Source of the DNA: Peribacillus sp. FSL P2-0133 | Lineage (GTDB): Bacteria; Bacillota; Bacilli; Bacillales; DSM-1321 | DNA: 64,000 bases | Reading direction: 5' to 3' | NCBI RefSeq assembly: GCF_037975445.1 | Contig: NZ_CP150254.1 | Span: forward strand, 5,330,001-5,394,000 | In this document: piece by piece, positions 1 to 8,777 of the stretch | How the letters are laid out: each line of letters begins with the position of its first letter | How positions within the stretch are numbered: position 1 is the stretch's first letter | Translations under genes and position numbers: made by a program | Notes under the pieces: generated by a model | What the model was told of the DNA's origin: nothing | The model's input: the letters and a program-made list of their open reading frames with translations, nothing else | Databases searched by the model: none

Positions 1-876
1 GACATCCGTAATCCCTTTTTTATATAGTTCTTCCATCAAAACCCTTAGATTCAGTCCAGTCTCGTTTTTAGGGACGAAAATGAATTCGATCCCTTTTTCA
101 CGTAAAATGTCCATTTTATCCGCGGATGCATTTTCATGCGTTACGATCAAGGTTTTCGCATCTGATACTTGTACAACATTGGCATCCAAGGGAACACGTA
201 ATTCACTGTCTAAAATGATCCGGATCGGATTTTTCCCTCCGCCTTCCGGAAGTCTGGTCGTCAGTGATGGATCATCGGCCAATACAGTCCCGATACCAAC
301 AAGAATGGCATCCACCTCATCACGCAGCAAATGAACAGAATGACGTGATTGTTCCCCTGTTATCCATTTTGAATGGCCTGTGTGGGTTGCAAGTTTTCCA
401 TCGAGCGTCATCGCATACTTCGATATGACAAAGGGCCGATTCGTCAGCATATTGTGAATGAAACGCTCATTCAGCCTTTGAGCTTCCTTTTCCAGGATGC
501 CAACTTCCACTTCAATGCCCGCATCCTTGATGATCGATATCCCTCTGCCGGCTACTTCCGGATTCGGATCTTGAGTAGCCACCACAACTCGCCGCACACC
601 TGATTCTTTCACCAAATTTGCACAAGGGGGTGTCTTTCCATAATGCGAACAAGGCTCAAGAGTCACATATAGCGTTGCACCTTCTGCATACTCACCCGCC
701 ATTTTGAATGCATGTACTTCCGCATGCGGTTCACCGGCTTTACGGTGGATCCCTGTCCCGGCTATCACACCGTCTTTGACTATGACTGCACCGACCACTG
801 GATTCGGATTCGTCTTTCCTTTTGCACTGGCCGCCAAATCCAGTGCCAGCTTCATGTAATATTGATCATCATTCAT
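1..876 (-). CDS. ribD: Riboflavin biosynthesis protein RibD, C-terminus cut by window edge
   Basis: Bifunctional diaminohydroxyphosphoribosylaminopyrimidine deaminase / 5-amino-6-(5-phosphoribosylamino)uracil reductase, steps 2 and 3 of riboflavin synthesis in the cytosol. I translated 292 codons open to base 1. The N-terminal deaminase domain has the zinc motif HAE at residues 51-53 and two cysteines at 76 and 85 in the PC...GKTPPC pattern. The reductase domain starts near residue 150 and its last part (about 70 residues of a typical 360) lies outside the window. An AGGAG ribosome site precedes the ATG. It begins 13 bases after the cyclohydrolase gene, so the two form an operon. Family call is firm. 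Confidence 0.93.
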   Translation of the reverse strand, partial: MNDDQYYMKLALDLAASAKGKTNPNPVVGAVIVKDGVIAGTGIHRKAGEPHAEVHAFKMAGEYAEGATLYVTLEPCSHYGKTPPCANLVKESGVRRVVVATQDPNPEVAGRGISIIKDAGIEVEVGILEKEAQRLNERFIHNMLTNRPFVISKYAMTLDGKLATHTGHSKWITGEQSRHSVHLLRDEVDAILVGIGTVLADDPSLTTRLPEGGGKNPIRIILDSELRVPLDANVVQVSDAKTLIVTHENASADKMDILREKGIEFIFVPKNETGLNLRVLMEELYKKGITDV

Positions 877-889
877 ACTATAGCTCTCC

Positions 890-1639
890 TTATACAATCA
901 AAGTTGGCTTCTTTTGGGGGATATGTCCAGACTTCTTAACTTTTGTATCCAGATAGAAACTATTATCTTCCGTCAAACCGCCCCAAAGCGGAATATGGTC
1001 CTTTGCCGCAAGTCCATGCTTCATGAGGGCGTCCAGCTTTTTCGGGTTGTTCGTGATTAAAGTCACCGGATCCTCGCGCAGTTCGCTCAGCACTCGAATG
1101 GCTCCCTCGTAAGATCGCGTATCATCTTCGAATCCTAAAGCCTCATTCGCCTCGACCGTGTCATAACCCTCCTGCTGAAGCAAATAGGCAAGAGACTTGG
1201 AAAACAGGCCGATCCCTCTTCCTTCATGGTCCGCAAGGTAAAAGATGGCCCCGCACCCATGCTCGGCTATCATCTTCATCGATTGGTGGAGCTGGTAGCC
1301 GCAATCACAGCGTTTACTGCCGAAGATATCACCCGTGTGACAGATGCTATGCATCCGGACAAGTGCATCCTCGGAATTTTTAAAATCTCCATACACCAAT
1401 ACGGAGGATTGCTGTCCAAAAGCGAGATTGGCTTCCGAAAGCGAATCAAGCACCGCTTCCTTGTCATTATCCGCGCCGTCAAGCTGAAGCCATGTATACC
1501 ATTGGAAAACCGTTGAGAAATCTCCTTGTTCAACAGGCAGGTTCACAGGCCCCACAAGGCATATATCAGCTTTTCCCGGAGTTTTGATGATATTCATTTT
1601 ATCTATTAAAAGGTTTTTTGTTTCCTCGGTTATTTTCAT
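890..1639 (-). CDS. ribA: Stand-alone GTP cyclohydrolase II
   Basis: Opens the GTP ring to give the first riboflavin intermediate, releasing formate and pyrophosphate. The 249-residue protein holds the zinc cysteines C100, C111 and C113 in the C-x10-C-x-C pattern and the HEGRGIGLF stretch near 138-146. In B. subtilis this domain is fused to DHBP synthase (RibBA). Here it stands alone with about 70 extra N-terminal residues of no recognised function. An AGGTGA ribosome site precedes the ATG. The next gene on the same strand is ribD, 13 bases on. No FMN riboswitch is visible upstream. The promoter carries a palindromic operator instead, so this pair may be a second, separately controlled copy of these two steps (inference). 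Confidence 0.9.
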   Translation of the reverse strand: MKITEETKNLLIDKMNIIKTPGKADICLVGPVNLPVEQGDFSTVFQWYTWLQLDGADNDKEAVLDSLSEANLAFGQQSSVLVYGDFKNSEDALVRMHSICHTGDIFGSKRCDCGYQLHQSMKMIAEHGCGAIFYLADHEGRGIGLFSKSLAYLLQQEGYDTVEANEALGFEDDTRSYEGAIRVLSELREDPVTLITNNPKKLDALMKHGLAAKDHIPLWGGLTEDNSFYLDTKVKKSGHIPQKKPTLIV

Positions 1640-1679
1640 GTTAACATCACCTATTTTATAATTTATAGTGTGCCTTCTC

Positions 1680-1698
1680 CTTACTTTAGGTAAGTAAG
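1680..1698. promoter_or_regulatory. Palindromic operator, HxlR/DUF24 style
   Basis: CTTACTT and AAGTAAG form 7-base inverted arms around a 5-base centre, directly downstream of the -10 box of the ribA promoter. The TTACTT-n5-AAGTAA pattern is like the operators of HxlR/DUF24 regulators such as YodB and HypR of B. subtilis. The regulator itself is not in the window. Repression by such a factor is inferred from position only. Confidence 0.5.
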
Positions 1699-1725
1699 TA
1701 TATTACTATACACTATACCTGTCAA
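1697..1725 (-). promoter_or_regulatory. Sigma-A promoter of ribA-ribD
   Basis: On the minus strand TTGACA (1725-1720) and TATACT (1702-1697) are separated by exactly 17 bases. Five of six -10 bases and all six -35 bases match the sigma-A consensus. The palindrome at 1680-1698 begins at the end of the -10 box, so a bound repressor would cover the transcription start. Confidence 0.75.
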
Positions 1726-1895
1726 TGAAGCAGTTTACAAATAATAGTGTGTCTTTGGTCATAATTTACAAGAAGTTTTTTTTGCAGAAGAAAGGTCATT
1801 CACAAACCGCTATCATATCGGCTGGCCTTTATACATATTTTAACGTATAACGAAAACGTGTCTATAGATAGACTTAAAGAAAGGACGGAAACCTT

Positions 1896-2291
1896 TTGGA
1901 GGATTTCCCTTATTTTTTTTATGACCCTATTCTATTTCCGCCTCACGTCGGGGCAATGAATATGAATCGGGAGCGGGAAGGAACATTGCGTCCCTACTCG
2001 GCACCCAACCCAGATCTGCTGGTTAAATCGGCAAAGACCTCGCAATCTTTAATGCTTGATGTAAAAAAAGTCATGGATACTTTAGCCACATCGAAGCCTT
2101 TCTCGAACCGGTTGATGACTGCTGCCCAAGCATCGGAAAAGAGTGTCGTGATCGATATGATCCGAAAGATAGGAATTAAGAACGAACCTGATATCACGTA
2201 TAACCCCGATGGGATCCGTTTTGATTTCTATCCTAAAGCGGGAGAAGAAAATTGTCATATCATCGTCAGCTTGAAATGGAGTGATGTATAA
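1896..2291 (+). CDS. Conserved Bacillus protein of unknown function, yuzC-like
   Basis: 131 residues starting at TTG with AAGGACGG about 6 bases upstream. The first 20 residues are rich in aromatic residues and proline (YFFYDP, LFPPHV). The rest is a compact charged domain, and I see no signal peptide, membrane segment or catalytic motif. It sits between the divergent rib operon and the convergent pepA gene and shares the terminator region downstream. Its size and place suggest the small B. subtilis yuz proteins (possibly YuzC, often seen in sporulation gene sets), but I cannot confirm this and leave the symbol blank. Confidence 0.65.
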   Translation: MEDFPYFFYDPILFPPHVGAMNMNREREGTLRPYSAPNPDLLVKSAKTSQSLMLDVKKVMDTLATSKPFSNRLMTAAQASEKSVVIDMIRKIGIKNEPDITYNPDGIRFDFYPKAGEENCHIIVSLKWSDV

Positions 2292-2312
2292 CGTTCACCA
2301 CACTCTTTTGGT

Positions 2313-2342
2313 AAAAAAACCGAAGCCTATTTTCGGCTTCGG
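2313..2342 (-). terminator. pepA terminator
   Basis: CCGAAGCC and GGCTTCGG (2320-2327 and 2335-2342) pair across a 7-base loop. On the minus strand the stem is followed by seven T. It ends the leftward pepA transcript just past its stop codon. Confidence 0.85.
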
Positions 2343-2352
2343 ATATTTGGGT

Positions 2353-3858
2353 TCATCTTGTTTTCGTTTCAAAGGTTTCAACCAATAGTGCAAGCGTTCG
2401 TGCCATGACACCGGTAGCCCCCGCCCTGCACAATTCGGAGCTGCTCGAGGTTGTGGAAGTTCCGGCGATATCCAGATGAACCCACGGAGTGTCTTCAGCA
2501 AATTCGCCGATGAAGGCCCCGCCCATGATCGCATGTCCTGCCCCTCCAGGTGAATTATTCAAATCCGCCATTTTACTATTGCGTACCCGTTCTTTATCCT
2601 TTTCTGTAATCGGCAATCTCCAAATGGGCTCCCCGGCCTCCTCTGAGGCTTTGACCACTTGCTCATAGAATTCCGTATCATTTGTCATTGCACCCGTCAT
2701 ATCCATGCCCAGCGCCGTTATTACACCGCCCGTTAAAGTGGCAACGTCAATAAGATAGTCAGCACCATGATGTTTAGCGTAAGTCATGGCATCCGCCAAA
2801 ACCAGCCGGCCTTCCGCATCCGTATTCAATACCTCTATCGTCTTGCCGCTCATGGCAGTGATCACATCATCCGGCTTGAATGCATCACCGCTGATCATGT
2901 TATCAGTGGATGGAATGACAGCCACGACATTTTGATCCGGTCCTAATTCGCCGATAATTTCCATTGCACCTAAAACTGCCGCCGCACCGCCCATATCCGT
3001 CTTCATCCCAACGATTCCAGCCTTCGTTTTCAATGAGTATCCACCCGTATCGAATGTGATGCCCTTACCGACCAGCCCGATAACATCCTTCCATTCATCC
3101 TTACCTTGATACTTCAGGACGATCATTTTCGGAGGCTCGACCGAACCTTTATTGACAGCAAGGAGTGCGCCCATTCCCAACTTGAGCATATCTCCCTTCT
3201 CGAGTATCTCCACTTCAAAACCATAACGTTCGCCCAATGCGGATGAATAATCCGCCAAATCCGTGGAAGTCAACAAATTGCCTGGTGTGTTGACCAATGT
3301 TCTGGCTGAGTTCGTCGCCCTTCCGAAGATTCTCCCTACATGAAGCGCGGCACCGACCTCTTCTTGATCATATTCACTGTAAACCGTAATCGATTCGAGG
3401 CTTTTTTCGACCTGGTTCGATTTTTGCTTATATCCGTCAAATTTATAGGAAGCAAGTTCGAAAGCCTCGGAACAAGCATGCGCTGCGTCCAATGCATCCA
3501 GATTTTCAGTCGTGAATGTATCCAAAGCGATCGAAAGAGTCGTAATCTTGGATTCATTAATCGTCTTACGCGCCTTCCCAAACGCTTCGCGGAGGGTTTC
3601 AAAGGATAGCTCCTTTTCCTTGCCCAACCCTACAAAAATCAATCTCTTTACGCTTAATTTACCTAATGTATGTATTTTGACCACCGATTTTTTCTTGGAA
3701 GAGATTTCTCCGGCTTTCACTAACTCTGTTAGCTGGCCGTCCAATCGTTCATCCGCTTCTTTTCCTATGCCTGTAAATTTTACGGGTCTGTCAAATACGC
3801 CTAGAATCAGGCATTCGTCAATCAAATCTATATTCAGGGAACCTTTTACTGTGAACAT
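2353..3858 (-). CDS. pepA: Leucyl aminopeptidase, M17 family
   Basis: Cytosolic dizinc (or dimanganese) aminopeptidase that removes N-terminal residues from peptides (B. subtilis YuiE). With the start chosen here it has 501 residues, normal for M17. The catalytic C-terminal domain shows [10 protein letters not shown] (about 264-273), KTDMGG (286-291) and the family signature NTDAEGRL (345-352), which carry the metal-binding Lys, Asp and Glu residues. A start 21 bases further upstream is open, but the strong GGAGGAGG ribosome site lies between the two and supports ATG at 3858. It is a single gene with its own terminator and no operon partner. Confidence 0.95.
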   Translation of the reverse strand: MFTVKGSLNIDLIDECLILGVFDRPVKFTGIGKEADERLDGQLTELVKAGEISSKKKSVVKIHTLGKLSVKRLIFVGLGKEKELSFETLREAFGKARKTINESKITTLSIALDTFTTENLDALDAAHACSEAFELASYKFDGYKQKSNQVEKSLESITVYSEYDQEEVGAALHVGRIFGRATNSARTLVNTPGNLLTSTDLADYSSALGERYGFEVEILEKGDMLKLGMGALLAVNKGSVEPPKMIVLKYQGKDEWKDVIGLVGKGITFDTGGYSLKTKAGIVGMKTDMGGAAAVLGAMEIIGELGPDQNVVAVIPSTDNMISGDAFKPDDVITAMSGKTIEVLNTDAEGRLVLADAMTYAKHHGADYLIDVATLTGGVITALGMDMTGAMTNDTEFYEQVVKASEEAGEPIWRLPITEKDKERVRNSKMADLNNSPGGAGHAIMGGAFIGEFAEDTPWVHLDIAGTSTTSSSSELCRAGATGVMARTLALLVETFETKTR

Positions 3859-4127
3859 TCTGCTACCTCCTCCATTCAATTACATTCATTATAACGAAAT
3901 CTTCAAAAATTTTCGAATAAGGCCCACGTAAATAATAATAAAAAGGGATATTGTTTAGAATGGGTGACTTTAGAGTAATAGTATAAGAAAGATCATATTT
4001 TGCTATTACCAGCAGGGAATCGACAGGACTGAATGGAACTAATAATAAGGGCCTTATTCCGAGCAGGATGTATTTACCCAGATATGGATTTCATCTTTAC
4101 TTATAACTAGAAAGAAGGCTGATACTC

Positions 4128-4610
4128 TTGGAATTATTACTCAACTTCCCTTTAATCGCAGCATTGATTGCCATTTTCTTTGCTCAATTCATTAAAGTGC
4201 CCATCCACTTCATAGCATTTCGTAAAGTGAACTGGTCACTCATTAACTCCACAGGCGGTATGCCAAGCTCCCACTCTGCGGCCGTGTCAGCCCTAACCGT
4301 AGCGGTAGGGATCGAAACCGGAATGGATTCCCCTGTATTTGCGGTTGCCACGATCTTTGCAGTCATCACGATGTTCGATGCGACAGGAGTGAGACGGCAG
4401 GCAGGAGAACAGGCAGCCGTCTTGAACCAGCTCGTTACCGACTTCAATACATTTGTCGAGCAAGCAAAGAACTGGCAGAAAAAAGAAGATAAACAGAAAC
4501 AGCAACAATTAAAGGAACTGTTGGGCCATAAGCCAATCGAGGTATTTTTCGGAGCCTTGACCGGAGTATTCATTGCACTGGCACTTCACTTTTTCATCTT
4601 TCAAGGGTAG
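4128..4610 (+). CDS. yuiD: YuiD, divergent PAP2-family membrane protein (DUF212)
   Basis: 160-residue integral membrane protein related to acid phosphatases and vanadium haloperoxidases. Hydrophobic segments lie near 4-22, 52-85 and 138-158. GGMPSSHS at 43-50 is the histidine-containing phosphatase-like motif, and FDATGVRRQAGEQA follows at 83-96. A charged Lys/Gln-rich stretch (115-130) precedes the last membrane span. Start is TTG with AGAAAGAAGG upstream. It abuts the cobalamin-binding gene with no gap, so translation is coupled. A role in lipid phosphate metabolism is plausible from the family, and the true substrate is unknown. Confidence 0.85.
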   Translation: MELLLNFPLIAALIAIFFAQFIKVPIHFIAFRKVNWSLINSTGGMPSSHSAAVSALTVAVGIETGMDSPVFAVATIFAVITMFDATGVRRQAGEQAAVLNQLVTDFNTFVEQAKNWQKKEDKQKQQQLKELLGHKPIEVFFGALTGVFIALALHFFIFQG

Positions 4611-4619
4611 GTGTTCAAT

Positions 4620-5408
4620 TTGAAAATAATCTCTCTTTGCCCCAGCAATACGGAACTATGCACATATCTAGGGATTGAAGATCAGCTGATCGCCATCGAT
4701 GACTACTCTGATTGGCCTGAAACCATACAGCACCTTCCTAAGGTTGGGCCCGATTTATCGATCGACATCGATCATGTTGAATCACTAAAACCCGATTTGG
4801 TGCTGGCTTCACTGAGTGTACCGGGCATGGAAAAAAATATTGAGGGGTTAAAAGAACGGAACATCCCCCATATCATCTTCAACCCGCAATCACTTGAAGA
4901 TATCGCAAAAGATTTACTGACCTTGGGCGAGGCCATGGATCTTAAGGAAAAAGCAGAGGAACAGGCTGCCAAATTCCGTGATGCCATCCTTCAATATAAA
5001 AACGTCGCCGACAAAATCGAAACAAAGCCGTCCCTGTATTGGGAATGGTGGCCTAATCCCTTATTCAGCCCAGGGGGAGTTAATTGGTTATCCGAGATCA
5101 GCACGCTTGCGGGAGGATATAACCTTTTCGAAGATGTAGACATGGCAAGCATTCAAGTCACTTCCGAAGATGTCCAAAAAAAGGATCCCGACCATATTTG
5201 CTTAGCTTGGGTCGGTGTCCCTTTACGAAAAGTAAACCCAGAGCTGGTCAAGAAACGGAAAGGGTGGTCTGATATGAAGGCCGTCCGGAATAACAATATT
5301 CACATCATGGAAGAACCATTATTCTGCCGGCCTTCTCCGCGTTTGCTGGATGGTCTTTACAAATTGGCAAAGACCCTGCATCCTGAAGCCTACAAAAGCA
5401 TGGCCTAA
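4620..5408 (+). CDS. Cobalamin-binding protein, BtuF-like fold, cytosolic
   Basis: 262 residues with the two-lobe periplasmic-binding fold of iron-siderophore and B12 receptors. The N-terminus ISLCPSNTELCTYLG (about 3-17) is the usual first strand-helix, followed by VGPDLSIDID and a conserved WEWWPNPLFSPGG region near 140-155. There is no signal peptide or lipobox, so unlike BtuF it should stay in the cytosol. I chose TTG at 4620: AGGTG lies 8 bases before it, while the upstream GTG at 4611 has no spacing for a ribosome site. It follows yuiD directly. A B12 or corrinoid ligand is inferred from the family. Confidence 0.8.
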   Translation: MKIISLCPSNTELCTYLGIEDQLIAIDDYSDWPETIQHLPKVGPDLSIDIDHVESLKPDLVLASLSVPGMEKNIEGLKERNIPHIIFNPQSLEDIAKDLLTLGEAMDLKEKAEEQAAKFRDAILQYKNVADKIETKPSLYWEWWPNPLFSPGGVNWLSEISTLAGGYNLFEDVDMASIQVTSEDVQKKDPDHICLAWVGVPLRKVNPELVKKRKGWSDMKAVRNNNIHIMEEPLFCRPSPRLLDGLYKLAKTLHPEAYKSMA

Positions 5409-5434
5409 GGGCGTCCCAACTGAAACAGACAATC

Positions 5435-5464
5435 AAAAAGGCTGCCTCAATCGAGGCAGCCTTT
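5435..5464. terminator. Bidirectional terminator between convergent genes
   Basis: GGCTGCCTC (5440-5448) pairs with GAGGCAGCC (5453-5461). It has T runs on both strands and serves the rightward yuiD operon and leftward yuiC. Confidence 0.85.
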
Positions 5465-5496
5465 CACCTTCACTTTCTCCGATTGTCCATCAATCA

Positions 5497-6189
5497 TTAA
5501 AAAGCAAAGGAAGCTACATTCTCGTTCAATGTTTTCTCAGCAATTTTCGGCTTGAATACCTGCTTGATCTTGGTTTCATTCAACTTGCTTAACTGCTCTT
5601 CAGATAACTCGCCATTCCCTTTTTGCACAACATATACTTCAAGGGTTTTCTTGCCCCAGTTCTCGTATACATCTTGTACCGTTTCGTAGTATAGGTCCAG
5701 GTGGTTTCCTTTGATCGCACCGCCCTTGTCCGCTACAACCCCATAACCATAGCCCGGAATCCAAAGTATGGTTCCGAGAGGGAATACGGCAAGATCGGCG
5801 GCAATGGTGGAAAACAGATCCCGTTTCACCTTCACCCCTGAATAAGTGATTCCATAGGATGGGCTTTCCGGGTACTTTCCTGTCGATTCATACCCTGCTG
5901 TATATCCTGTAGCCAAAACTTCATGCTTCGGGTATTTCGAGAGCTCGATTGCCTCCGCTATCGTCGTGGGACCATTGCTCGTGGATGCCGATGCCATTAG
6001 CGTTGCCACTTGACCTCCACTATGGATCGCTTTATATTCGAGACCAAGCATTCGATGTTGTCTCATTGCCTCGTCAAAAGGATGATCTTCAGGCACAGCC
6101 CCAAAAACATGATTTAAGGTTGATTCGATGGCCAAGATAAATAATATGATAATAGCAACCCTCAAAAATAATGCCTTTACAATCTTCAT
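5497..6189 (-). CDS. yuiC: YuiC, 3D-domain cell wall protein
   Basis: 230 residues with an N-terminal signal-anchor (about 1-28, strongly hydrophobic) and a C-terminal 3D domain of the MltA/stationary-phase type (about 85-185). The three-aspartate signature is visible around [11 protein letters not shown] and NHLDLYY near 165-185. Such domains occur in muralytic enzymes, so an extracytoplasmic role in peptidoglycan turnover is likely. The frame is open further upstream. The ATG at 6189 is chosen because it starts right at the Lys-rich end of the hydrophobic segment and has GAGGAG about 14 bases upstream, a rather long spacing. It is probably its own unit, since a terminator separates it from yuiB. 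Confidence 0.85.
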   Translation of the reverse strand: MKIVKALFLRVAIIILFILAIESTLNHVFGAVPEDHPFDEAMRQHRMLGLEYKAIHSGGQVATLMASASTSNGPTTIAEAIELSKYPKHEVLATGYTAGYESTGKYPESPSYGITYSGVKVKRDLFSTIAADLAVFPLGTILWIPGYGYGVVADKGGAIKGNHLDLYYETVQDVYENWGKKTLEVYVVQKGNGELSEEQLSKLNETKIKQVFKPKIAEKTLNENVASFAF

Positions 6190-6280
6190 ATGTATTAATT
6201 CCACTCCTCTCACAAGGATATTTGTTCCCTTTCCAGAGTGAAAGTATTCATAAAGCATGGAAAGATCCAATTTTTCTTAC

Positions 6281-6309
6281 AAAAAAAGAACCGTCCATAA
6301 ATGACGGCC
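6281..6309 (-). terminator. yuiB terminator
   Basis: CCGTC (6291-6295) pairs with GACGG (6303-6307), followed on the minus strand by a run of seven T. It separates yuiB from yuiC. Confidence 0.7.
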
Positions 6310-6319
6310 CTTTCCATTA

Positions 6320-6637
6320 TCAAAACATTTGATATCCTTTTTTCCTTAGAATCCTGATGACCACACCCGCTAAAACCGCGCCAAGCAGCCCGCTTGATAA
6401 AATAATGATGTCTGCCGTATGAAGGGATGTAAGGCTTGTTCCAAGATTGGAAAAAGAGATTCCCGGATTTCTAAAATATTCTATTAGCTTTGTTTCATTG
6501 ACAATGATGATGAAGACGATTGGAAATAAGATGACCATGATCCAAGAAGAGCGAAAGAGCATATTCAGCAAAAAGCCAATTCCGAAAAACAATATGAAAA
6601 ATAAGAGTATTGAGATAATTAAAACAGGCAATGGCAT
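6320..6637 (-). CDS. yuiB: YuiB, small membrane protein
   Basis: 105 residues, the usual length for YuiB. Three hydrophobic segments can be seen: about 2-27, 31-47 and 76-97, with a short basic tail (RKKGYQMF). ATG at 6637 is preceded by AAGGAGGG at 10 bases. A start ten codons upstream would place this ribosome site inside the gene. No functional motif is visible and its role is unknown. It is transcribed leftward and ends in its own terminator. Confidence 0.8.
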   Translation of the reverse strand: MPLPVLIISILLFFILFFGIGFLLNMLFRSSWIMVILFPIVFIIIVNETKLIEYFRNPGISFSNLGTSLTSLHTADIIILSSGLLGAVLAGVVIRILRKKGYQMF

Positions 6638-6744
6638 GTTATTCTTGACCCTCCTTAAAAGCGACACCTTTAGTTTACTGAAAAAATAATTGCTGCGTCA
6701 ACGACTTATACCAAATAATGCCGAAGAAAAGATAATTACCCAAA

Positions 6745-7224
6745 TTACATGAATAATTTATATGATGTATATCCAAATTGATCTCCCGGGTTCAACCCGT
6801 CAAGCATCGTCTGCATTCTTTCCTTTTTAAAAGCTAAAAGCTGTTCTAATAGTAAAGATTGCTTCCCCTCCTGCATGAGTAAATCAGGGTCATAAAATTT
6901 AGCTTCATATAATTCATCCAATTGAGCGGTTACTTCAAAACTGACCGGTTTAAGTAAAAATATCAACATATTATCACTTATATCCCCTTTGATGACTCCG
7001 CTTCTCACTCCTACAATGCCTTCGATTTCTGTTTGAATACCCGTCTCCTCCAACACTTCCCGTACGACAGCTTCATCAACGGTTTCATCATTTTTGACAA
7101 AACCTGCCGGAAGCGACCATTGCCCTTTCAATCCGCCATACCTTTTATTCACGACCAGCCACTCACCTTTATCAGATATCACAAGGCCGGACACTGCCAG
7201 CCAAACATTTTTGCATCGTTCCAA
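6745..7224 (-). CDS. Nudix hydrolase
   Basis: 159 residues with a complete Nudix box at 41-63 (G-x5-E-x7-REVLEETGI), including the metal-binding REx2E Glu residues. These enzymes cleave nucleoside diphosphates linked to another group; the substrate here cannot be read from sequence. The frame stays open 35 codons further up, but TTG at 7224 has GGAAGG 6 bases before it and begins exactly where family similarity starts (RCKNVWLAVSGLV). It is a single leftward gene downstream of the yumB terminator. Confidence 0.88.
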   Translation of the reverse strand: MERCKNVWLAVSGLVISDKGEWLVVNKRYGGLKGQWSLPAGFVKNDETVDEAVVREVLEETGIQTEIEGIVGVRSGVIKGDISDNMLIFLLKPVSFEVTAQLDELYEAKFYDPDLLMQEGKQSLLLEQLLAFKKERMQTMLDGLNPGDQFGYTSYKLFM

Positions 7225-7385
7225 AATCCTTCCCCCACATTCTTTATAATTAGTGTAAACTCCAAACAGTGCCAAAGGTAAGGACTTTCTTGATGCAGCT
7301 TCATCATTCTTATCCCCATTATATTCCACTTAAGAAAAGTGCATTCTCCACTATGACACACTCATCGATGGATGAGATTCGAATG

Positions 7386-7417
7386 AAAAAGCCATTCAGG
7401 GACAATCCCCAAATGGC
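7386..7417 (-). terminator. yumB terminator
   Basis: GCCATT (7391-7396) and AATGGC (7412-7417) form the outer stem, with GGGA/TCCC inside. On the minus strand it is followed by TTTTTC. It ends yumB 24 bases after the stop. Confidence 0.75.
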
Positions 7418-7440
7418 CATTATTTTATATACCGAAAAAA

Positions 7441-8655
7441 TTAAAGGACGTTGAATTTACCTTTTTTTGCAACAAGGGAAGCTCCGCCAATCAATAACAA
7501 TGCTCTGTTATCAACCATTTTCTTCATGAATGATGCAGTCTTACCTGTAACTTTCTTGCCGAAAACAACACCAATCGCGTTGTCTTCACCAAGTGAACAT
7601 ACCGTTCCTTTGTTTTCGAAAGTGAACGTTTCAAGGTCGCTTTCATTACGAACCAATTTAGTCAGGTTCTTCGCAATGACCTCACCTTGCTGCATAGCGA
7701 TTTGGGCAGTAGGTGGATATGGACGATTAATTTCCTCGTTGATGATCAAAGCGCAATCCCCCACAATGAAAATATCGTCATGACCCGGTGCCCGCATGTC
7801 AAGGTTCACTTTGATACGTCCGCGCATAGCTTCAAAACCGGAAGCCTCTATCACGGAGTTTCCACGTACGCCAGCTGCCCATACAACGGTCCCCGCTTTG
7901 ATTTCTTCCACTTCATCTTCGCCTTTTGCCACGATGATGCCTTCGGGAGTCGCCCCCTTGATCGGTGTACCGATCTTGAATTCCACACCTTTTTTCTCAA
8001 GGTAAGATACTGCATAATCCACCAATTCCGGATCGAAGCCAGGGAGGACGGCTGGTGCTGCCTCCACACAGTACATACGGACCTTTTGGAAATCGATGTC
8101 GTATTCTTTACAAAGTTGAGGGACACGGTTAGCCAATTCGCCAAGGAATTCGATACCCGTAAATCCTGCTCCTCCAACAACGATCGTCAAGCGGTCTTCA
8201 TTCTTCTCGACCTCAGTACTGTACGTGGCGAATTGCAATTGGATATGGTCACGGATTTTTCGTGCAGTGTTCACGTTAGAGATAGAGAAAGCATATTCTT
8301 TTAGCCCTTGGATTCCAAATGTTTCCGATTCTGGTCCAAGTCCAATCACTAAGTAATCATAAGAAATTTCGTCGTTTTCAAGGATGACTTTTTTGTTCTC
8401 TGTTTTCACTTCCAAAACAGAGTCCTGGATGAATTTAACTTTGCTGTTAATGACACTTTTGATTGGATAGCGCACACGATCATGATGTAGAGTTCCAGCG
8501 GATGCTTCATGCAGCCATGTTGTTTCATAGTGGTAATCATTTTTGTTAACTAATACGATTTCTGCTTCATTTTGACCTAATGCCTTCTGTAAGCGAGTAA
8601 CAGTCATCAATCCACCATAACCTGCTCCCAAAACAACGATAGTTGGCTTTTTCAA
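7441..8655 (-). CDS. yumB: Type II NADH:quinone oxidoreductase YumB
   Basis: 404-residue FAD enzyme of the NDH-2 family that passes electrons from NADH to menaquinone at the inner face of the membrane without pumping protons. FAD-binding GAGYGG is at 10-15, the second nucleotide-binding motif GGAGFTGIE lies near 160, and IVGDC (FAD tail) near 300. TTG at 8655 is preceded by AAAGGTGG at about 9 bases and matches the family start; the extra upstream codons lack similarity. A Rex-like palindrome overlaps the putative -35 region. Convergent Nudix and divergent yumC genes flank it. Confidence 0.92.
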   Translation of the reverse strand: MKKPTIVVLGAGYGGLMTVTRLQKALGQNEAEIVLVNKNDYHYETTWLHEASAGTLHHDRVRYPIKSVINSKVKFIQDSVLEVKTENKKVILENDEISYDYLVIGLGPESETFGIQGLKEYAFSISNVNTARKIRDHIQLQFATYSTEVEKNEDRLTIVVGGAGFTGIEFLGELANRVPQLCKEYDIDFQKVRMYCVEAAPAVLPGFDPELVDYAVSYLEKKGVEFKIGTPIKGATPEGIIVAKGEDEVEEIKAGTVVWAAGVRGNSVIEASGFEAMRGRIKVNLDMRAPGHDDIFIVGDCALIINEEINRPYPPTAQIAMQQGEVIAKNLTKLVRNESDLETFTFENKGTVCSLGEDNAIGVVFGKKVTGKTASFMKKMVDNRALLLIGGASLVAKKGKFNVL

Positions 8656-8733
8656 AAGTATTCGTCCACCTTTACGATATTTTCTTGTGATGCTTTCCAT
8701 AACTAAAATATATTGTCTATCTTATTAATTTCC

Positions 8734-8777
8734 ATTATAAAAAGCACTCTTATACATTTGTGACGTATTTCACGTAA
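8734..8777 (-). promoter_or_regulatory. Putative yumB promoter with Rex-like site
   Basis: A TATAAT box (minus strand, 8739-8734) has a weak -35 17 bases upstream at 8762-8757. Overlapping that -35, bases 8758-8777 read TTGTGACGTATTTCACGTAA, which matches the Rex consensus TTGTGAA-n4-TTCACAA at 11 of 14 fixed bases. Rex senses the NADH/NAD ratio and controls an NADH dehydrogenase gene (ndh) in B. subtilis. The site is imperfect. Confidence 0.4.

Noticed and set aside
1226-1516. 96-codon plus-strand frame inside ribA
   Set aside because: Lies fully antisense to the well supported GTP cyclohydrolase II gene and has no ribosome site.
7687-8304. 205-codon plus-strand frame inside yumB
   Set aside because: Antisense to yumB; low-complexity His/Ser/Phe composition typical of a reverse-strand shadow.
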